DNA from: Acidobacteriota bacterium
GTDB taxonomy: Bacteria; Acidobacteriota; Thermoanaerobaculia; Multivoradales; JAGPDF01
Direction: 5' to 3'
Assembly: GCA_014584695.1 (NCBI GenBank)
Contig: JACTMI010000042.1
Span: 1-64,000 of the forward strand
DNA: 64,000 nt
Shown: positions 1 to 10,418 of the stretch, piece by piece
How the letters are laid out: each line of letters opens with the position of its first letter
How positions within the stretch are numbered: the stretch's first letter is position 1
Program-made: the position numbers and the translations under genes
The notes under the pieces: generated by a model
Told to the model about the DNA's origin: nothing
The model's database searches: none
What the model saw: the letters and a program-made list of their open reading frames with translations, nothing else

Positions 1-3000
1 AGGCTGGTCAACAGCAGGCCGTGCCCGAAGTTGCTGGAGATCTTGGAAATGGGATCCGGGCGCGTGTACCTTCCGGTCTGGGGTTCATACCAGCGGTGAA
101 GGTTGTAGAAGAGTCGGCTGCTTGGGAGTTCGAGGAAGGACCACTGGCCGGGCAGGCCGGTCTGGCCGTAGTCGCCGAGCATGCCATTCTTTGGCCAGTC
201 GATGCCGAAGGGCTCGAGGCCGAGGCCGGCCGTCGATCCCATGTAGCCCACGCTCGCGCCGAGGTGATCGAGAGAAAAGTAGTCGACCGGTCGCCCGCCC
301 CAGAAGGAGTTCGGATTCCACCGCGCGATGCGGAAGCCGGCGAAGTAGAACTCCCACGCTGCGTCACCGAACAGGGCGCCCGGAAAATTCGTGGCCTCGC
401 GGAACATCAGCTTTCCATCGGACGAATACACCAGCCGCTCCTCCCCGCGCCGCTTTCCCCCCAGCGAGGGGTTGCCCACGCGAACGAGGAAGCCTCGGCC
501 GTCGTACTCGAACTCCGCCGAGGCCGAGCCTTCGGTCCATTGCGACATGAGACCAGCAGCGTTGATCGTGAACGTCCTCACGGAGGTTCCCCCGCTGGAC
601 TCCTGCATCACGTTGCCCACGGCGTCGTATGCATAGTCGAGCGCACCGCCGCCGCCGAATACGATCTGGTCGAGCTTGGCGGTGGCGTTGCCCCCCGAGA
701 GGACATAACCATAGGAGTCCGCCAGCCCGTCGCGGTTCTCGGTCAAGCGATTGCCGACTCGGTCATAGGTCCACTGGAGCGGTTGGCCGCCGAGTGGATC
801 GCAGGCTGTACCTCCCGCCGCCCAGGGACCGGCGGCGCACATCAGGTAGTACTGGAAGTCCTGATAGCGATACTCGCGGTCCTCGTTCGACGGGAGGAGA
901 TCATCGATGGCGAGCACGTTGCCGACGTCGTCGGTCGTGTACTCCCAGTCCATCGCGCCACCCGAGACTGACAGCCGAGACGGAAAGTAGCGCGCGTCGT
1001 GGTCTCGAGTGACCGTGTTGCCATTGCCCAGAGTCATCGACGCGAGCGGGCCGAATGGCAGGTACGAAGCGCCAGTCACGACCGGCGGGCTCGAGGCCGT
1101 GCCGCTCACGTCGAGAGTCGACTGGCGGTCGGCGAAGTCGTGGGTGTAGGTCGCCACGACCGAAGCGCCCGGGTACACGATCTCTCTCACGTTGCCGTTA
1201 TCATCGTATTCGAATCCGAGCTGCCCATCCACGATCATCCGTCCGTACCGGTCGTACTCGTAGTGGTGGTCGTTCGCGGCACCCCGCGAGATGCGCACTA
1301 GGCGGCCCTTCTCGAATGCCGCGGCGTTGGTGCCCCACGATTGCGACACGTCGAGAGCGGAGGTCGGATATTCGATAGCGGTCAGTCTGTCGAGAGCGTC
1401 GTAGGTCCGCGTTACGAGAATGCCGAGTGCATTGAGCGAGCTCGACAGGTTCCCGTGCGCATCGTAAGTGTGCAACGTCGCGCCACTGACCGGTGAGGCC
1501 TCGTCGGTTAGCAGGCCACGATCGCTGTAGACGTAGTCGGTCGTCACGCCGTTGCCGTCGGTGACCGAGATCAGGCGGTCGTGAACGTCATAGCCGTAGG
1601 TCGTGGTCACCGTTCCACCGCCGCTGCCGCCCCAGGGCTGCGCAACCGTCGAGACACGGTTGAACACGTCGTAGCCGTAATCAGCGGTCGCTGGCGCGGT
1701 CTGGCCGGCCGAAGGGTGGTTAGCGTCCCAGACCTTGTCAAGGTTGCCCGCGCAATCGTAGGCGTACTCGGTCGCCCTCCCTTGAGCATCGATGATCTTG
1801 CCAAGCTGGCAGCGCGAGGCGTACTCGAACTCCCGCATGTAAGCAGTGTCCCAGCCGCCACCGTTCCAGCTCTGGAAGGACTCCGACGTGCGGCGGCCGA
1901 GATCGTCGCGCTCGTACAGGATCCGCTCGCCCGGGGTCGACGCGTCGGACTTTCGCTCGACTGTCTTGATCCAGGAAGCAGCCTGCGGATCGACCGACGT
2001 GGCGCCGCGACCATACTCGATGACATTGCCGCGAGGAAGAGTGATACGGAGCAGATCACCCCAATCATTGTAGGAATAGCTCGTTACGAGGTCGTCCGGA
2101 GACGCCCCCTGGGTCACGCTCGTGACTCGGTCCAACTCGTCGTAGGAGGTGACCTTCGGCACGCCGTTGTAGTCCCAAATCGCTTCCAGCCGGTTGAACG
2201 GATCGTGATCGTACTCGAGGACGTGCGTTGTGCCGCCGATCATGGGGTCGACGCGGCTCGTGGGGACGAGGTTCCCGCGGGCACCGTCGTAGATGAAGGA
2301 AACGATATCGTTTCCGCCGGCTGGGTGCGGGTCGATCGACGTGACCTTACCTGCGGAGTTGAAGCCGTAGTGCGTCGCGTAGGCATAGGCGGCGCCACCC
2401 TCCGAGCCCTCCTCGAGCACCTCCGTGCGGTTTCCAACACCGTCATAGGTGAAGGTCGTCCTTGATTGGCCCGATCCGTTCACCGATGGTTTGATCATCC
2501 TGGTCGCGAATCCCGGGAAGTCGGCGCGGGAATACTCCCAGGTCGTCTCCCGAGCAAGTGGGAGCCCGGTCGCCTCCGTTTGCTTCGTCATGCGCCCATC
2601 GACGTTGTACTCGAACGTCGTGACGTGGTTGTTCCCGTCCGCGATCGACGTCGGGAGGAGCGGATTCGCGGGGTCGCCGTAGACGAAGGTCGAGTTCGGT
2701 GTCGCGCCGCAGACCGAGCACTCTCCAGTCACGGTCAGGAGTCGGGCCACTCTGCTTCCAGGCTCTCGGCCGACCGTGTAGCTACTCGTTGTTGGCGTAG
2801 GCAAGTGGTCGGTGACGGCCACCGCGGTCGGCAATGCCGGACTGGTCCAGGCGAGGGAGAAGCGATTGACTGCGTTCGGCCCTGAGAAACTCGTGTCACC
2901 CTTCCAGGTCTCGAGGACGTTGCCCGCTGCGTCGTAGCTCCACGCAGCCTCGACTCGATGAGCGTCAAGGGTTGTCACGAGATCCATGCGAGTCATGAAG

Positions 3001-4391
3001 CCGGGGTGATTCGCGTCCTCGTAGGCAAAGAACCAACTCGTGCCATCGGGCCGGCTGATCGTCTCCAAGTCGTCGCCGGCCCAGGTGTAGGTCCAAGTGC
3101 GCGAAGCGGCATCGGCCACACCGTACTCGGTGATTGAAGCGAGCTTCCCGGAAGCATGGTAGGTGAACTCCTCACGACGCCCGTCGGGCATCGTTACATC
3201 GGTAAGCGGGCCCGTGGGATTCGCGACCTTGGCATTCCCGTTACGATCCTCGAATCGCCGCCACATGCCACTGGCGTCGAACACGTGAAAACCGCCCTCC
3301 AAGTCTCGAAGCTCCCAGCCATTCGTGGTCTTGAAGAGCTTGCGGTACTCGCTGGTCGGTGAGCGTACTTGGTAGAGACCCGTCGTCGGATTTCGGCCCG
3401 AGAACTCACGGAACGTGGCAAAGGGCGTAATCAGCCAGACGTGGTCGATGCCGGGGTCCTCGACGATCCGCATCGCGTAATCGTGCGACCAGTTCCGTCC
3501 GAGCGTCGGCGACCACAGGCCCGCGCCCGGCATGCCGGCGTTTCCGGCGCCTCCAGCAATGTAGTGCAGCCTCGCGCCGGGCCCCGAACCGTCGGGTGAG
3601 GCGCCCGGCCCGTTGCCGCCGACTCCGACACCTGGAGGCCCAGGGAGACAGTCTCTACATTCAGCATCTGTCGGGCACCCGTCCTTCCTTGGCTCAGGGC
3701 AACCGAGATCCGCCTTGGTGACGACAAAGGCCAGCGAGTTCAAGTTGACCCAGGTGTCGGGGTTGGAGTTGCAGAGGCACTCGGGGAGAGGGATCCCGCA
3801 GGGGCATGGTTGTTGGCAGGTTCGAACCTGTGCGGAGACGATTCCAAAGTTGTACGGGGCACCGTCGCAGGTCAGGCCCGTCCGCTCGAGCCAAGTCTCG
3901 TAATGATCCGAGCATGCGTATTGACAGAACCTGGTTCCGTACCCGGCTGCGCACCGGCCCGGAACCGTATCCTCGGGGAACCAGAACGTCTCCGCGTAGT
4001 AGTTAGGCTGGACCGTGTGGTACTCCCAGGTCCAAGGTACTCGAATGTCGAGCTTGAGGCGCGCTGTGAAGACTCCGCTGGCTCCGGCAGGCAAGACCTC
4101 GATGACGGGCCCCGAGATCTGCGGTACCCGGCAGTACTTCAGTCCGCAGAGGCCGCCATTGCAGGGCGGCGACGGCCCTGGACTTCCCTGACAGACCTCG
4201 TCGAATACTGCGGCGCCGGACACGACCGACCCCTCCACGATTCCCCCGCAGCTTGGCTGGCATGGCGACTGGGGAACGAGTCGGCTGGGCGAAACCAGTC
4301 CCACCATTAGGAACGCGGACGCGAGCAGGGGCAATCTCCGCGCAGGCCGTGCTCGATCGGCAGCAGGGGATCGTCTGTGGCTCAGAAGCAT
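1..4391 (-). CDS. RHS/YD-repeat secreted protein, partial (C-terminus beyond left edge)
   Basis: My own reverse-strand reading from ATG at 4391 (RBS-like GAGGAGG just upstream): MLLSHRRSPAADRARPARRLPLLASAFLMVGLVSPS...; many YD-type repeats (YDALDRLTAIEYP, YDRVGNRLTENRDG, YDAVGNVMQESSGG) and terminal RHS-core motif RWYEPQTGRYTRPDPI at the left edge. No stop in this frame, so absent from the ORF track. Confidence 0.93.
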   Translation of the reverse strand, partial: MLLSHRRSPAADRARPARRLPLLASAFLMVGLVSPSRLVPQSPCQPSCGGIVEGSVVSGAAVFDEVCQGSPGPSPPCNGGLCGLKYCRVPQISGPVIEVLPAGASGVFTARLKLDIRVPWTWEYHTVQPNYYAETFWFPEDTVPGRCAAGYGTRFCQYACSDHYETWLERTGLTCDGAPYNFGIVSAQVRTCQQPCPCGIPLPECLCNSNPDTWVNLNSLAFVVTKADLGCPEPRKDGCPTDAECRDCLPGPPGVGVGGNGPGASPDGSGPGARLHYIAGGAGNAGMPGAGLWSPTLGRNWSHDYAMRIVEDPGIDHVWLITPFATFREFSGRNPTTGLYQVRSPTSEYRKLFKTTNGWELRDLEGGFHVFDASGMWRRFEDRNGNAKVANPTGPLTDVTMPDGRREEFTYHASGKLASITEYGVADAASRTWTYTWAGDDLETISRPDGTSWFFAYEDANHPGFMTRMDLVTTLDAHRVEAAWSYDAAGNVLETWKGDTSFSGPNAVNRFSLAWTSPALPTAVAVTDHLPTPTTSSYTVGREPGSRVARLLTVTGECSVCGATPNSTFVYGDPANPLLPTSIADGNNHVTTFEYNVDGRMTKQTEATGLPLARETTWEYSRADFPGFATRMIKPSVNGSGQSRTTFTYDGVGNRTEVLEEGSEGGAAYAYATHYGFNSAGKVTSIDPHPAGGNDIVSFIYDGARGNLVPTSRVDPMIGGTTHVLEYDHDPFNRLEAIWDYNGVPKVTSYDELDRVTSVTQGASPDDLVTSYSYNDWGDLLRITLPRGNVIEYGRGATSVDPQAASWIKTVERKSDASTPGERILYERDDLGRRTSESFQSWNGGGWDTAYMREFEYASRCQLGKIIDAQGRATEYAYDCAGNLDKVWDANHPSAGQTAPATADYGYDVFNRVSTVAQPWGGSGGGTVTTTYGYDVHDRLISVTDGNGVTTDYVYSDRGLLTDEASPVSGATLHTYDAHGNLSSSLNALGILVTRTYDALDRLTAIEYPTSALDVSQSWGTNAAAFEKGRLVRISRGAANDHHYEYDRYGRMIVDGQLGFEYDDNGNVREIVYPGASVVATYTHDFADRQSTLDVSGTASSPPVVTGASYLPFGPLASMTLGNGNTVTRDHDARYFPSRLSVSGGAMDWEYTTDDVGNVLAIDDLLPSNEDREYRYQDFQYYLMCAAGPWAAGGTACDPLGGQPLQWTYDRVGNRLTENRDGLADSYGYVLSGGNATAKLDQIVFGGGGALDYAYDAVGNVMQESSGGTSVRTFTINAAGLMSQWTEGSASAEFEYDGRGFLVRVGNPSLGGKRRGEERLVYSSDGKLMFREATNFPGALFGDAAWEFYFAGFRIARWNPNSFWGGRPVDYFSLDHLGASVGYMGSTAGLGLEPFGIDWPKNGMLGDYGQTGLPGQWSFLELPSSRLFYNLHRWYEPQTGRYTRPDPISKISSNFGHGLLLTS

Positions 4392-4530
4392 GCACTCCTC
4401 CTCGGTTGATCAAGGCCCAGCTGAGACGCGAAGACCTCCTGTCCGCCTTGAGTACCCTCCGCAGCTCGAGAGGGCCCGAGGCGCAGGGGAAAGTCCTCTT
4501 ACCAAAAGAGGGGCGCTCGAAGGCGAGTTT

Positions 4531-5022
4531 CTACTCGGCCGAATGGGCGAACTTGCGGGCCGCGCGGTGAGCTCGGGCCAATCGGGGGCCAACCTCGCAG
4601 GTCGAGCAATGCATCACGCCCGCGATCTCCCTTTGGAGAAACCCAGCATCGGATAGCGAGATCACCAGCGTGTGGCTTTCGGCCAAGCCGGAGAGAACCT
4701 CACGGCGGAATATGCGATCCGTAGGGTCCTCCAGGCTTGCGGCGAGGGAGTCGTCGAGGTAGCTTGTGACCGACACTTCGAGGCGGCGCTCTATCTTCTT
4801 CAGCAGCCTTCGCACGGCGGCTGCCGCCCACGCGCGCGGAAAGCGCACTGCACTCGCCTTGCGGACCAAGTCGACAAGGACTTCTTGCGCTACGTCCTCG
4901 GCAATGGTCACGTCTTGAGCGCGGCGTCTCGCACAGACATGGACAAACCGGCAAAGGTCGTCCCAGTCCCAGCTATCCGCAGTGGGTGCGCCATCCGGTT
5001 GACTCAAGCCGCCAGGACGCAT
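4531..5022 (-). CDS. ECF-like RNA polymerase sigma factor (divergent)
   Basis: Sigma-2-like DLCRFVHVCARRRAQDVTIAEDVAQEVLVDLVRK and sigma-4-like LQREIAGVMHCSTCEVGPRLARAHRAARK. Confidence 0.75.
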   Translation of the reverse strand: MRPGGLSQPDGAPTADSWDWDDLCRFVHVCARRRAQDVTIAEDVAQEVLVDLVRKASAVRFPRAWAAAAVRRLLKKIERRLEVSVTSYLDDSLAASLEDPTDRIFRREVLSGLAESHTLVISLSDAGFLQREIAGVMHCSTCEVGPRLARAHRAARKFAHSAE

Positions 5023-5231
5023 CGCAGCCCCACCGTCTGAGCTTCAGAGGAGGTGTCCGCCTCCCCAGAGGAGAAGTCGAGGTAGCCGGCTCTCGGTTCC
5101 GGTACTGCGAATGGCGTGAATCCCCCAGAACCTGAGGTTTGTGCGGCGAAGCGCACCGCTGCGATGGTCGTCGCGGCGGCCTCGAGCGCCGCGAGCGCCA
5201 GCGGGGCACGGAACGCGGTCGAGTGCTGCAT
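5004..5231 (-). CDS. small hypothetical protein upstream of and overlapping the sigma gene
   Basis: ATG at 5231 with AGGAGG RBS; 75 aa MQHSTAFRAPLALAALEAAATTIAAVRFAAQ...; overlaps sigma start by 19 nt in another frame. Confidence 0.55.
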   Translation of the reverse strand: MQHSTAFRAPLALAALEAAATTIAAVRFAAQTSGSGGFTPFAVPEPRAGYLDFSSGEADTSSEAQTVGLRCVLAA

Positions 5232-5251
5232 GACACCTCCTGGTAGCGGCG

Positions 5252-5271
5252 CCCCGGGCACCTGCCCGGGG
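5252..5271. promoter_or_regulatory. perfect inverted repeat CCCCGGGCA-cc-TGCCCGGGG upstream of the small ORF/sigma/RHS operon
   Basis: Direct reading; 9-bp perfect arms, about 10 nt upstream of the RBS of the 5231 ORF. Confidence 0.5.
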
Positions 5272-5383
5272 GAAGTTTCGTTGGGAGTCGGCGAGACCGC
5301 GAGACCCTAGCAGGGATGACCGCCGAGAGAAAGCCCCGCGCCGCCAGCCCGGCCGGTCGCCGGCGCCGGTCCGGGGGAGTGGC

Positions 5384-8098
5384 TCACTTCGGCCGGTACC
5401 CCTGCTCACGCAGAGCAGCCTGCGCGGCGGCGAGGCGGGCGATCGGGACGCGGAAGGGTGAGCAGGAGACGTAGGTCAGGCCGAGGCGGTGGCAGAGCGC
5501 GATCGACTTCGGGTCGCCGCCGTGCTCGCCGCAGATGCCGATCTCCATGCCGGGGCGCTGGCCGCGGCCGAGCTCGACGGCCATCGCCATCAGCTTGCCC
5601 ACGCCCTCCTCGTCGATCGAGGCGAACGGATTCTCCTCGAGGATCTCCTTCGCCAGGTACTCCATCAGGAAGCCCTTCTCGGCGTCGTCGCGTGAGATGG
5701 CGTAGGTCGTCTGAGTCAGGTCGTTGGTGCCGAAGGAGAAGAACTGGGCGAAGCGGGCGAGCTGGTCGGCGGTCAGCGCCGCGCGCGGGATCTCGATCAT
5801 GGTGCCGAACTTGTAGTCGACCCGGCGGCCCCGCTCGGCCATGACCCTCTCCGCCTCGGCCTCGAGCGCCTGCTGCTGGACCTCGAGCTCGCGCCAGTGG
5901 CCAGCCAGCGGGATCATCACCTCGGGGTGCACCTCGACGCCGTCGGCGGCGCAGTCGCAGGCGGCCTCGAAGATCGCCCGCACCTGCATGCGCGTCAGCT
6001 CCGCCAGATGGATGCCGAGCCGGACGCCGCGCAGCCCGAGCATCGGGTTCGCCTCGTGCAGCTTCTCGACCGAAGCCAGAATGCCCCGCTTCTCGGCCAG
6101 CCGCGAAGGATCCGCGCCGTCCCGCTCGAGCGCGTCGACTTCCAGCGCCAGCTCGACCTGCCCGGGCAGGAACTCGTGCAGCGGCGGGTCGATCAGCCGG
6201 ACGATCACCGGCAGGCCGTCCATCGCCCGGAAGAGGCCGTCGAAGTCGGCGCGCTGGTGGGGCAGCAACGCGTCGAGGCACTCGGCGACCACCGTCGGGT
6301 TCTCCTTGTTCAGGATCATCCGCTGCACGTGCGGCAGACGGTGGGTCTCGAAGAACATGTGCTCGGTCCGGCAGAGTCCGATGCCCTGAGCGCCGTACTC
6401 GCGCGCGCGGCGAGCGTCCGCCGGGTAATCGGCGTTCGCCCAGACCTGCAGCCGGCGAGCTTCGTCGGCCCAATCGAGCAGCTTCATCAGGTAGGGGTCG
6501 CGAAAATCCGGGACGACGGTCTCCACCTGCCCCTCGTAGACGAGGCCGGTCGTTCCGTCGACGGAGATCCAGTCTCCTTCCTGGAGCAGCTTCTCGCCCA
6601 CCCGGATCGACCGCGCCTCGAGGTCGATCTCGAGCGCCTCGACGCCGACCACGGCGGGCTTGCCGAACTGGCGAGCGACGAGCGCGGCATGGCTGGCGGT
6701 GCCGCCGCGGCTGGTGAGGATCCCCTGCGCGCCCAGCATCCCGTGGACGTCGTCGGGCTTGGTTTCCGGACGCACCATGATGACGCGCCGGCCCTCCACC
6801 TTGGCCCACCTCTCGGCCAGATCGGCATCGAGGGCGATCTGCCCGACGGCCGAGCCGGGCGAGACGTTGATCCCCTTGGCGATCTTCTTTCCCGCAGTCG
6901 TCGCATCCTTCAGCGCCGAGGGACTGAACTGCGGGTGAAGGAAGAAGTCCACGTGCTCCGGTGTCACCCGCAGCACCGCCTGCTCGCGCGTGATCAGCCC
7001 CTCTTCGGCCATGTCGACCGCGATGCGGACGGCGGCCTGAGCGGTCCGCTTGGCGTCGCGCGTCTGGAGCATCCAGAGCTTGCCCCGCTCGACCGTGAAC
7101 TCGACGTCCTGCATCTCCCGGTAGTGCGTCTCGAGCCGGCGGCAGGTCGCGGCGAACTCGCGGTAGACGGCCGGCATTTCGCTCTCGAGCTCGGCGATCG
7201 GCTTGGTCATGCGGATGCCGGCGACGACGTCCTCGCCCTGCGCGTTGGTCAGGTAGTCGCCCTCGATCTGATTCTCGCCGGTGGCGCCGCTGCGCGTCAT
7301 CGCGACGCCGGTCGCCGAGTCGGCGCCGAGGTTGCCGAACACCATGGTGCAGATGTTGACCGCGGTGCCGAGATCGTGCGGTATCTTCGCCGCGTTGCGA
7401 TAGTCGAGCGCCCGCTTGCCGTGCCAGCTCTTGAACACCGCTTCGGTGGCGAGCCGGATCTGGTCCAGCGGATCGGAGGGGAACTCCCGCCGCGCCCCGT
7501 CGCGGAAGATGGCGCGAAAGCGCTCGGTCACCCGCCGCCAGTCGCTGGCGGTCAGGTCGGAGTCGCTCTCGACGCCCGCCTCCCGGCGCGCCGTGGTCAG
7601 GACCTCTTCGAACGGCTCGTCGGCGATCCCCATGACGACGGAGCCGAACATCTGGATCAGGCGGCGGTAGCTGTCGTAGGCGAAGCGCTCGTCGCCGCTC
7701 CAGCCCGCCATCCCCTCGGCCACCTCGTCGTTCATGCCGAGGTTCAGCACGGTGTCCATCATCCCCGGCATCGAGAACTTGGCGCCCGAGCGGCAGGAAA
7801 CGAGCAGCGGCGTCCGCGGATCACCGAAGCGCTTGCCGGTCAGCTGCTCGAGGCGCGCGAGCGCGGCGCGCTCCTGCTCCCAGAGCCCGTCGGGAAAGCG
7901 CCCGCCCGCAGCCAGGTAGGCGTTGCAGGCCGCCGTGGAGACGATGAACCCCGGCGGCACCGGGACGCCGATGCGAGTCATTTCGGCGAGGTTGGCGCCC
8001 TTGCCGCCGAGCAGCGCCCGGACCCGCTCCCAGTCTCCCCCGACCTCCGCCTCGACCGCCTCCAGCTCGTCGAACCCGTAGACCCACTTGCCCGGCAT
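5384..8098 (-). CDS. ppdK: pyruvate, phosphate dikinase
   Basis: Full-length 904 aa; LLGGKGANLAEM, GGTASHAALVARQFGKPAVVG, FSFGTNDLTQTTYAISRDDAEKGF. Confidence 0.98.
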   Translation of the reverse strand: MPGKWVYGFDELEAVEAEVGGDWERVRALLGGKGANLAEMTRIGVPVPPGFIVSTAACNAYLAAGGRFPDGLWEQERAALARLEQLTGKRFGDPRTPLLVSCRSGAKFSMPGMMDTVLNLGMNDEVAEGMAGWSGDERFAYDSYRRLIQMFGSVVMGIADEPFEEVLTTARREAGVESDSDLTASDWRRVTERFRAIFRDGARREFPSDPLDQIRLATEAVFKSWHGKRALDYRNAAKIPHDLGTAVNICTMVFGNLGADSATGVAMTRSGATGENQIEGDYLTNAQGEDVVAGIRMTKPIAELESEMPAVYREFAATCRRLETHYREMQDVEFTVERGKLWMLQTRDAKRTAQAAVRIAVDMAEEGLITREQAVLRVTPEHVDFFLHPQFSPSALKDATTAGKKIAKGINVSPGSAVGQIALDADLAERWAKVEGRRVIMVRPETKPDDVHGMLGAQGILTSRGGTASHAALVARQFGKPAVVGVEALEIDLEARSIRVGEKLLQEGDWISVDGTTGLVYEGQVETVVPDFRDPYLMKLLDWADEARRLQVWANADYPADARRAREYGAQGIGLCRTEHMFFETHRLPHVQRMILNKENPTVVAECLDALLPHQRADFDGLFRAMDGLPVIVRLIDPPLHEFLPGQVELALEVDALERDGADPSRLAEKRGILASVEKLHEANPMLGLRGVRLGIHLAELTRMQVRAIFEAACDCAADGVEVHPEVMIPLAGHWRELEVQQQALEAEAERVMAERGRRVDYKFGTMIEIPRAALTADQLARFAQFFSFGTNDLTQTTYAISRDDAEKGFLMEYLAKEILEENPFASIDEEGVGKLMAMAVELGRGQRPGMEIGICGEHGGDPKSIALCHRLGLTYVSCSPFRVPIARLAAAQAALREQGYRPK

Positions 8099-8228
8099 CC
8101 GCCCCTCCCGGTTCCCTCCTGGGACCCCGCGGCAGTGTAGCGCCGCTCCCGCAGGTGCCCCCCACGCCTCCGGGCGGGGCGCCGCCTCGGCCCGGCAAGT
8201 CAGTTGGCTGCTGCTGCGGTTGCCGGGC

Positions 8229-10418
8229 TCAGCCGCGGTAGTCGGATTTGTCGACGACCACCGCCGAGAGATCGGCCAGCCGCAGCAGGTCGCGGCGCAG
8301 GCGCCCGAGCAGCGCCAGCCGGTTGCGCCGCACCGCCTCGTCCGGATCCATCACCAGGACCTCGACGAAGAAGCGGTCCAAAGGGGCGGCGAGCGGCATG
8401 ACGGCGCGCAGACCGCGCTCCGGATCACCGCCGGCGAGCGCCGCGGCGACCTCGTCGCCGAACCGCGCGCCGGCGTCGTAGAGAGCACGCTCGGCCGGCT
8501 CGCGGAGGCTCTCGGGCGCGACCTCGACCGGCGTCTGGCCCTTGAGAATGTTGGCGATGCGCTTGGCGGCCAGCGCCACCGCGAGGAATCCCGGCTCCTC
8601 CCGCAGCGCATGGACGGCGCGCGCGCGCGCCGCCAAGGCACCAAACGCGAGCCGCGGGCCGTCGGCGCCGAGAGCGGCCGCGATCTCGTCGTGGGCGAGG
8701 CCCTCGCGGCCGAGCAGGAACTCGAGACGGTCGTGCAGGAAGGGAATCAGGCCCTGCTCGGCCGCCGCCACGGCGGCGCCGTCGAGAGCCCCGCCATAGC
8801 CGGCGAAGGCGCGGTGCAGGACCGGTCCGAGATCGGAGCTCGGCGCCTCCTCGAGCGCCAGCCGGACCACTCCCAGGGCCGCGCGCCGCAAGCCGAAGGG
8901 GTCCCGGCTCCCCGACGGCCAGAGCTTCGGTCCCAGACCGAAGAAGCCGGCCAGCGTGTCGAGGCGATCGGCGAGGGCGAGCAGCCGCCCGGCTGGACCG
9001 CGCGGCAGCTCGTCGTCGGCGCCGCCCGGCAGGTAGTGGTCGTAGATCGCCTGCCAGACCTCTTCCGGCTCGCCGTCCGCACGCGCGTAGAGCCCCCCCA
9101 TCACCCCCTGGAGCGAGGTGAACTCGCGCACCATGTCGGTGGCGAGATCGAGCTTGGCTAGCCGTGCTGCGCGCTCGCCCGCCGGCGCGGCGGCGTCGCG
9201 ACCCAGCGCTGCCGCCAGCTCACCCGTCAGGCGGACCAGGCGCTCGGTTTTGGCGGCGTAGCTGCCCAGCTTCTCCTGGAACGTGAGCGCGGCCAGCGCT
9301 TCGTGGCGGTCGGCGAGCGGGGCGCCGCGATCTTTGGCCCAGAAGAAGCTCGCGTCGGCGAGCCGCGCGGCGACCACCCATTCGTTGCCGGCGCGCACCC
9401 GGCCGGCCGGGTCGTCCGGTCGGTCCATGACGGTCAGGAACAGAGGCAACAGGCGGCCAGCGCGCTCCACCGTGAGCGCGCTCTGATGATCCCGCAGCGA
9501 GGTGGTCAGCACCTCGCGCGGCAGCTCGGCGAGCTCGGCCGCGAAAGCGCCCTCGAGCACGCCGGGGATCTCGCAGATCGCGGCCAGCTTGTCGAGCAGC
9601 GCGTCGTCCTCGACCAGGCGGCCGCCGGCCGCGGCGGCCCGCGCCGTCATCTCCGCGCGCAGCCGCCGCTTACGGTCCTCCGGATCGATCACGATGCCTC
9701 GCCCGGCGAGCTGGGCCTGGTAGTCCTCGAGGCTCGCGACCGGAAATCTCCCCGGAGACAGGGTCGGGTGACCGGCGCTCTCGCGGCCGGAAGCGACGCC
9801 GAAGAGCTCGAACGGCACGACCTCGCCGTCGAGCAGCGCCAGGATGCCGTGCACCGGCCGCACCCAGGGCCCGGTCGCGCGCCCCCAGCGCATGGTCTTG
9901 GCCCAGTTGAGACCCGCCAGGAGGCGTGGAACGAGCTCGGCCAGCACGTCGGCCGTCGGCCGGCCGGCGTAAGTGCGCTCGAGGTAGACCCGCTCACCCT
10001 CCAGCTTCGTCTTGGCCGGCTTGGTGCCCTTAGCGCCCGCGACCGAATCGGTGTGGAGATCCTCCTCCTTGGAGAACTGTCTCCGCTTCAGGGCGGAGGC
10101 GTCCATCCCGAACTTCCTCGCGAAGCCGAGCGCCGCGGCGGTCGGGTGCCCTGCGGCGTCGTAGGCGGCGCTGGCCGGTGGACCGACTTCGATCGAGACT
10201 CTGTCTTCTTCCTTCTCGGGCAGGCCCTTGAGCACCAGCACCAGCCGGCGGGGAGTGAATGCCGTGGTGACTTCGCGCGGCACGAGGCGCCGCCGCATCA
10301 GCTCTTCGAAGAGGCTCGTGCCCAGCTCCTGCACGGCGCCGGGGAGCATGCGGGCCGGGATCTCCTCGGCGCGCACCTCGAGCAGGAACTCGGAGCCCTC
10401 GCGTGCCGTCTCAGTCAC
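8229..10418 (-). CDS. glyS: glycine--tRNA ligase beta subunit
   Basis: [23 protein letters not shown]..., KTMRWG..., C-terminal [28 protein letters not shown] start inferred from overlap with glyQ. Confidence 0.96.
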   Translation of the reverse strand: MTETAREGSEFLLEVRAEEIPARMLPGAVQELGTSLFEELMRRRLVPREVTTAFTPRRLVLVLKGLPEKEEDRVSIEVGPPASAAYDAAGHPTAAALGFARKFGMDASALKRRQFSKEEDLHTDSVAGAKGTKPAKTKLEGERVYLERTYAGRPTADVLAELVPRLLAGLNWAKTMRWGRATGPWVRPVHGILALLDGEVVPFELFGVASGRESAGHPTLSPGRFPVASLEDYQAQLAGRGIVIDPEDRKRRLRAEMTARAAAAGGRLVEDDALLDKLAAICEIPGVLEGAFAAELAELPREVLTTSLRDHQSALTVERAGRLLPLFLTVMDRPDDPAGRVRAGNEWVVAARLADASFFWAKDRGAPLADRHEALAALTFQEKLGSYAAKTERLVRLTGELAAALGRDAAAPAGERAARLAKLDLATDMVREFTSLQGVMGGLYARADGEPEEVWQAIYDHYLPGGADDELPRGPAGRLLALADRLDTLAGFFGLGPKLWPSGSRDPFGLRRAALGVVRLALEEAPSSDLGPVLHRAFAGYGGALDGAAVAAAEQGLIPFLHDRLEFLLGREGLAHDEIAAALGADGPRLAFGALAARARAVHALREEPGFLAVALAAKRIANILKGQTPVEVAPESLREPAERALYDAGARFGDEVAAALAGGDPERGLRAVMPLAAPLDRFFVEVLVMDPDEAVRRNRLALLGRLRRDLLRLADLSAVVVDKSDYRG

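Noticed and set aside
21-971. 316-aa plus-strand ORF and other plus-strand ORFs in 1-4300
   Set aside because: Antisense to the RHS frame that I could read continuously.
5897-8140. 747-aa plus-strand ORF
   Set aside because: Antisense to ppdK, which has full-length conserved motifs.
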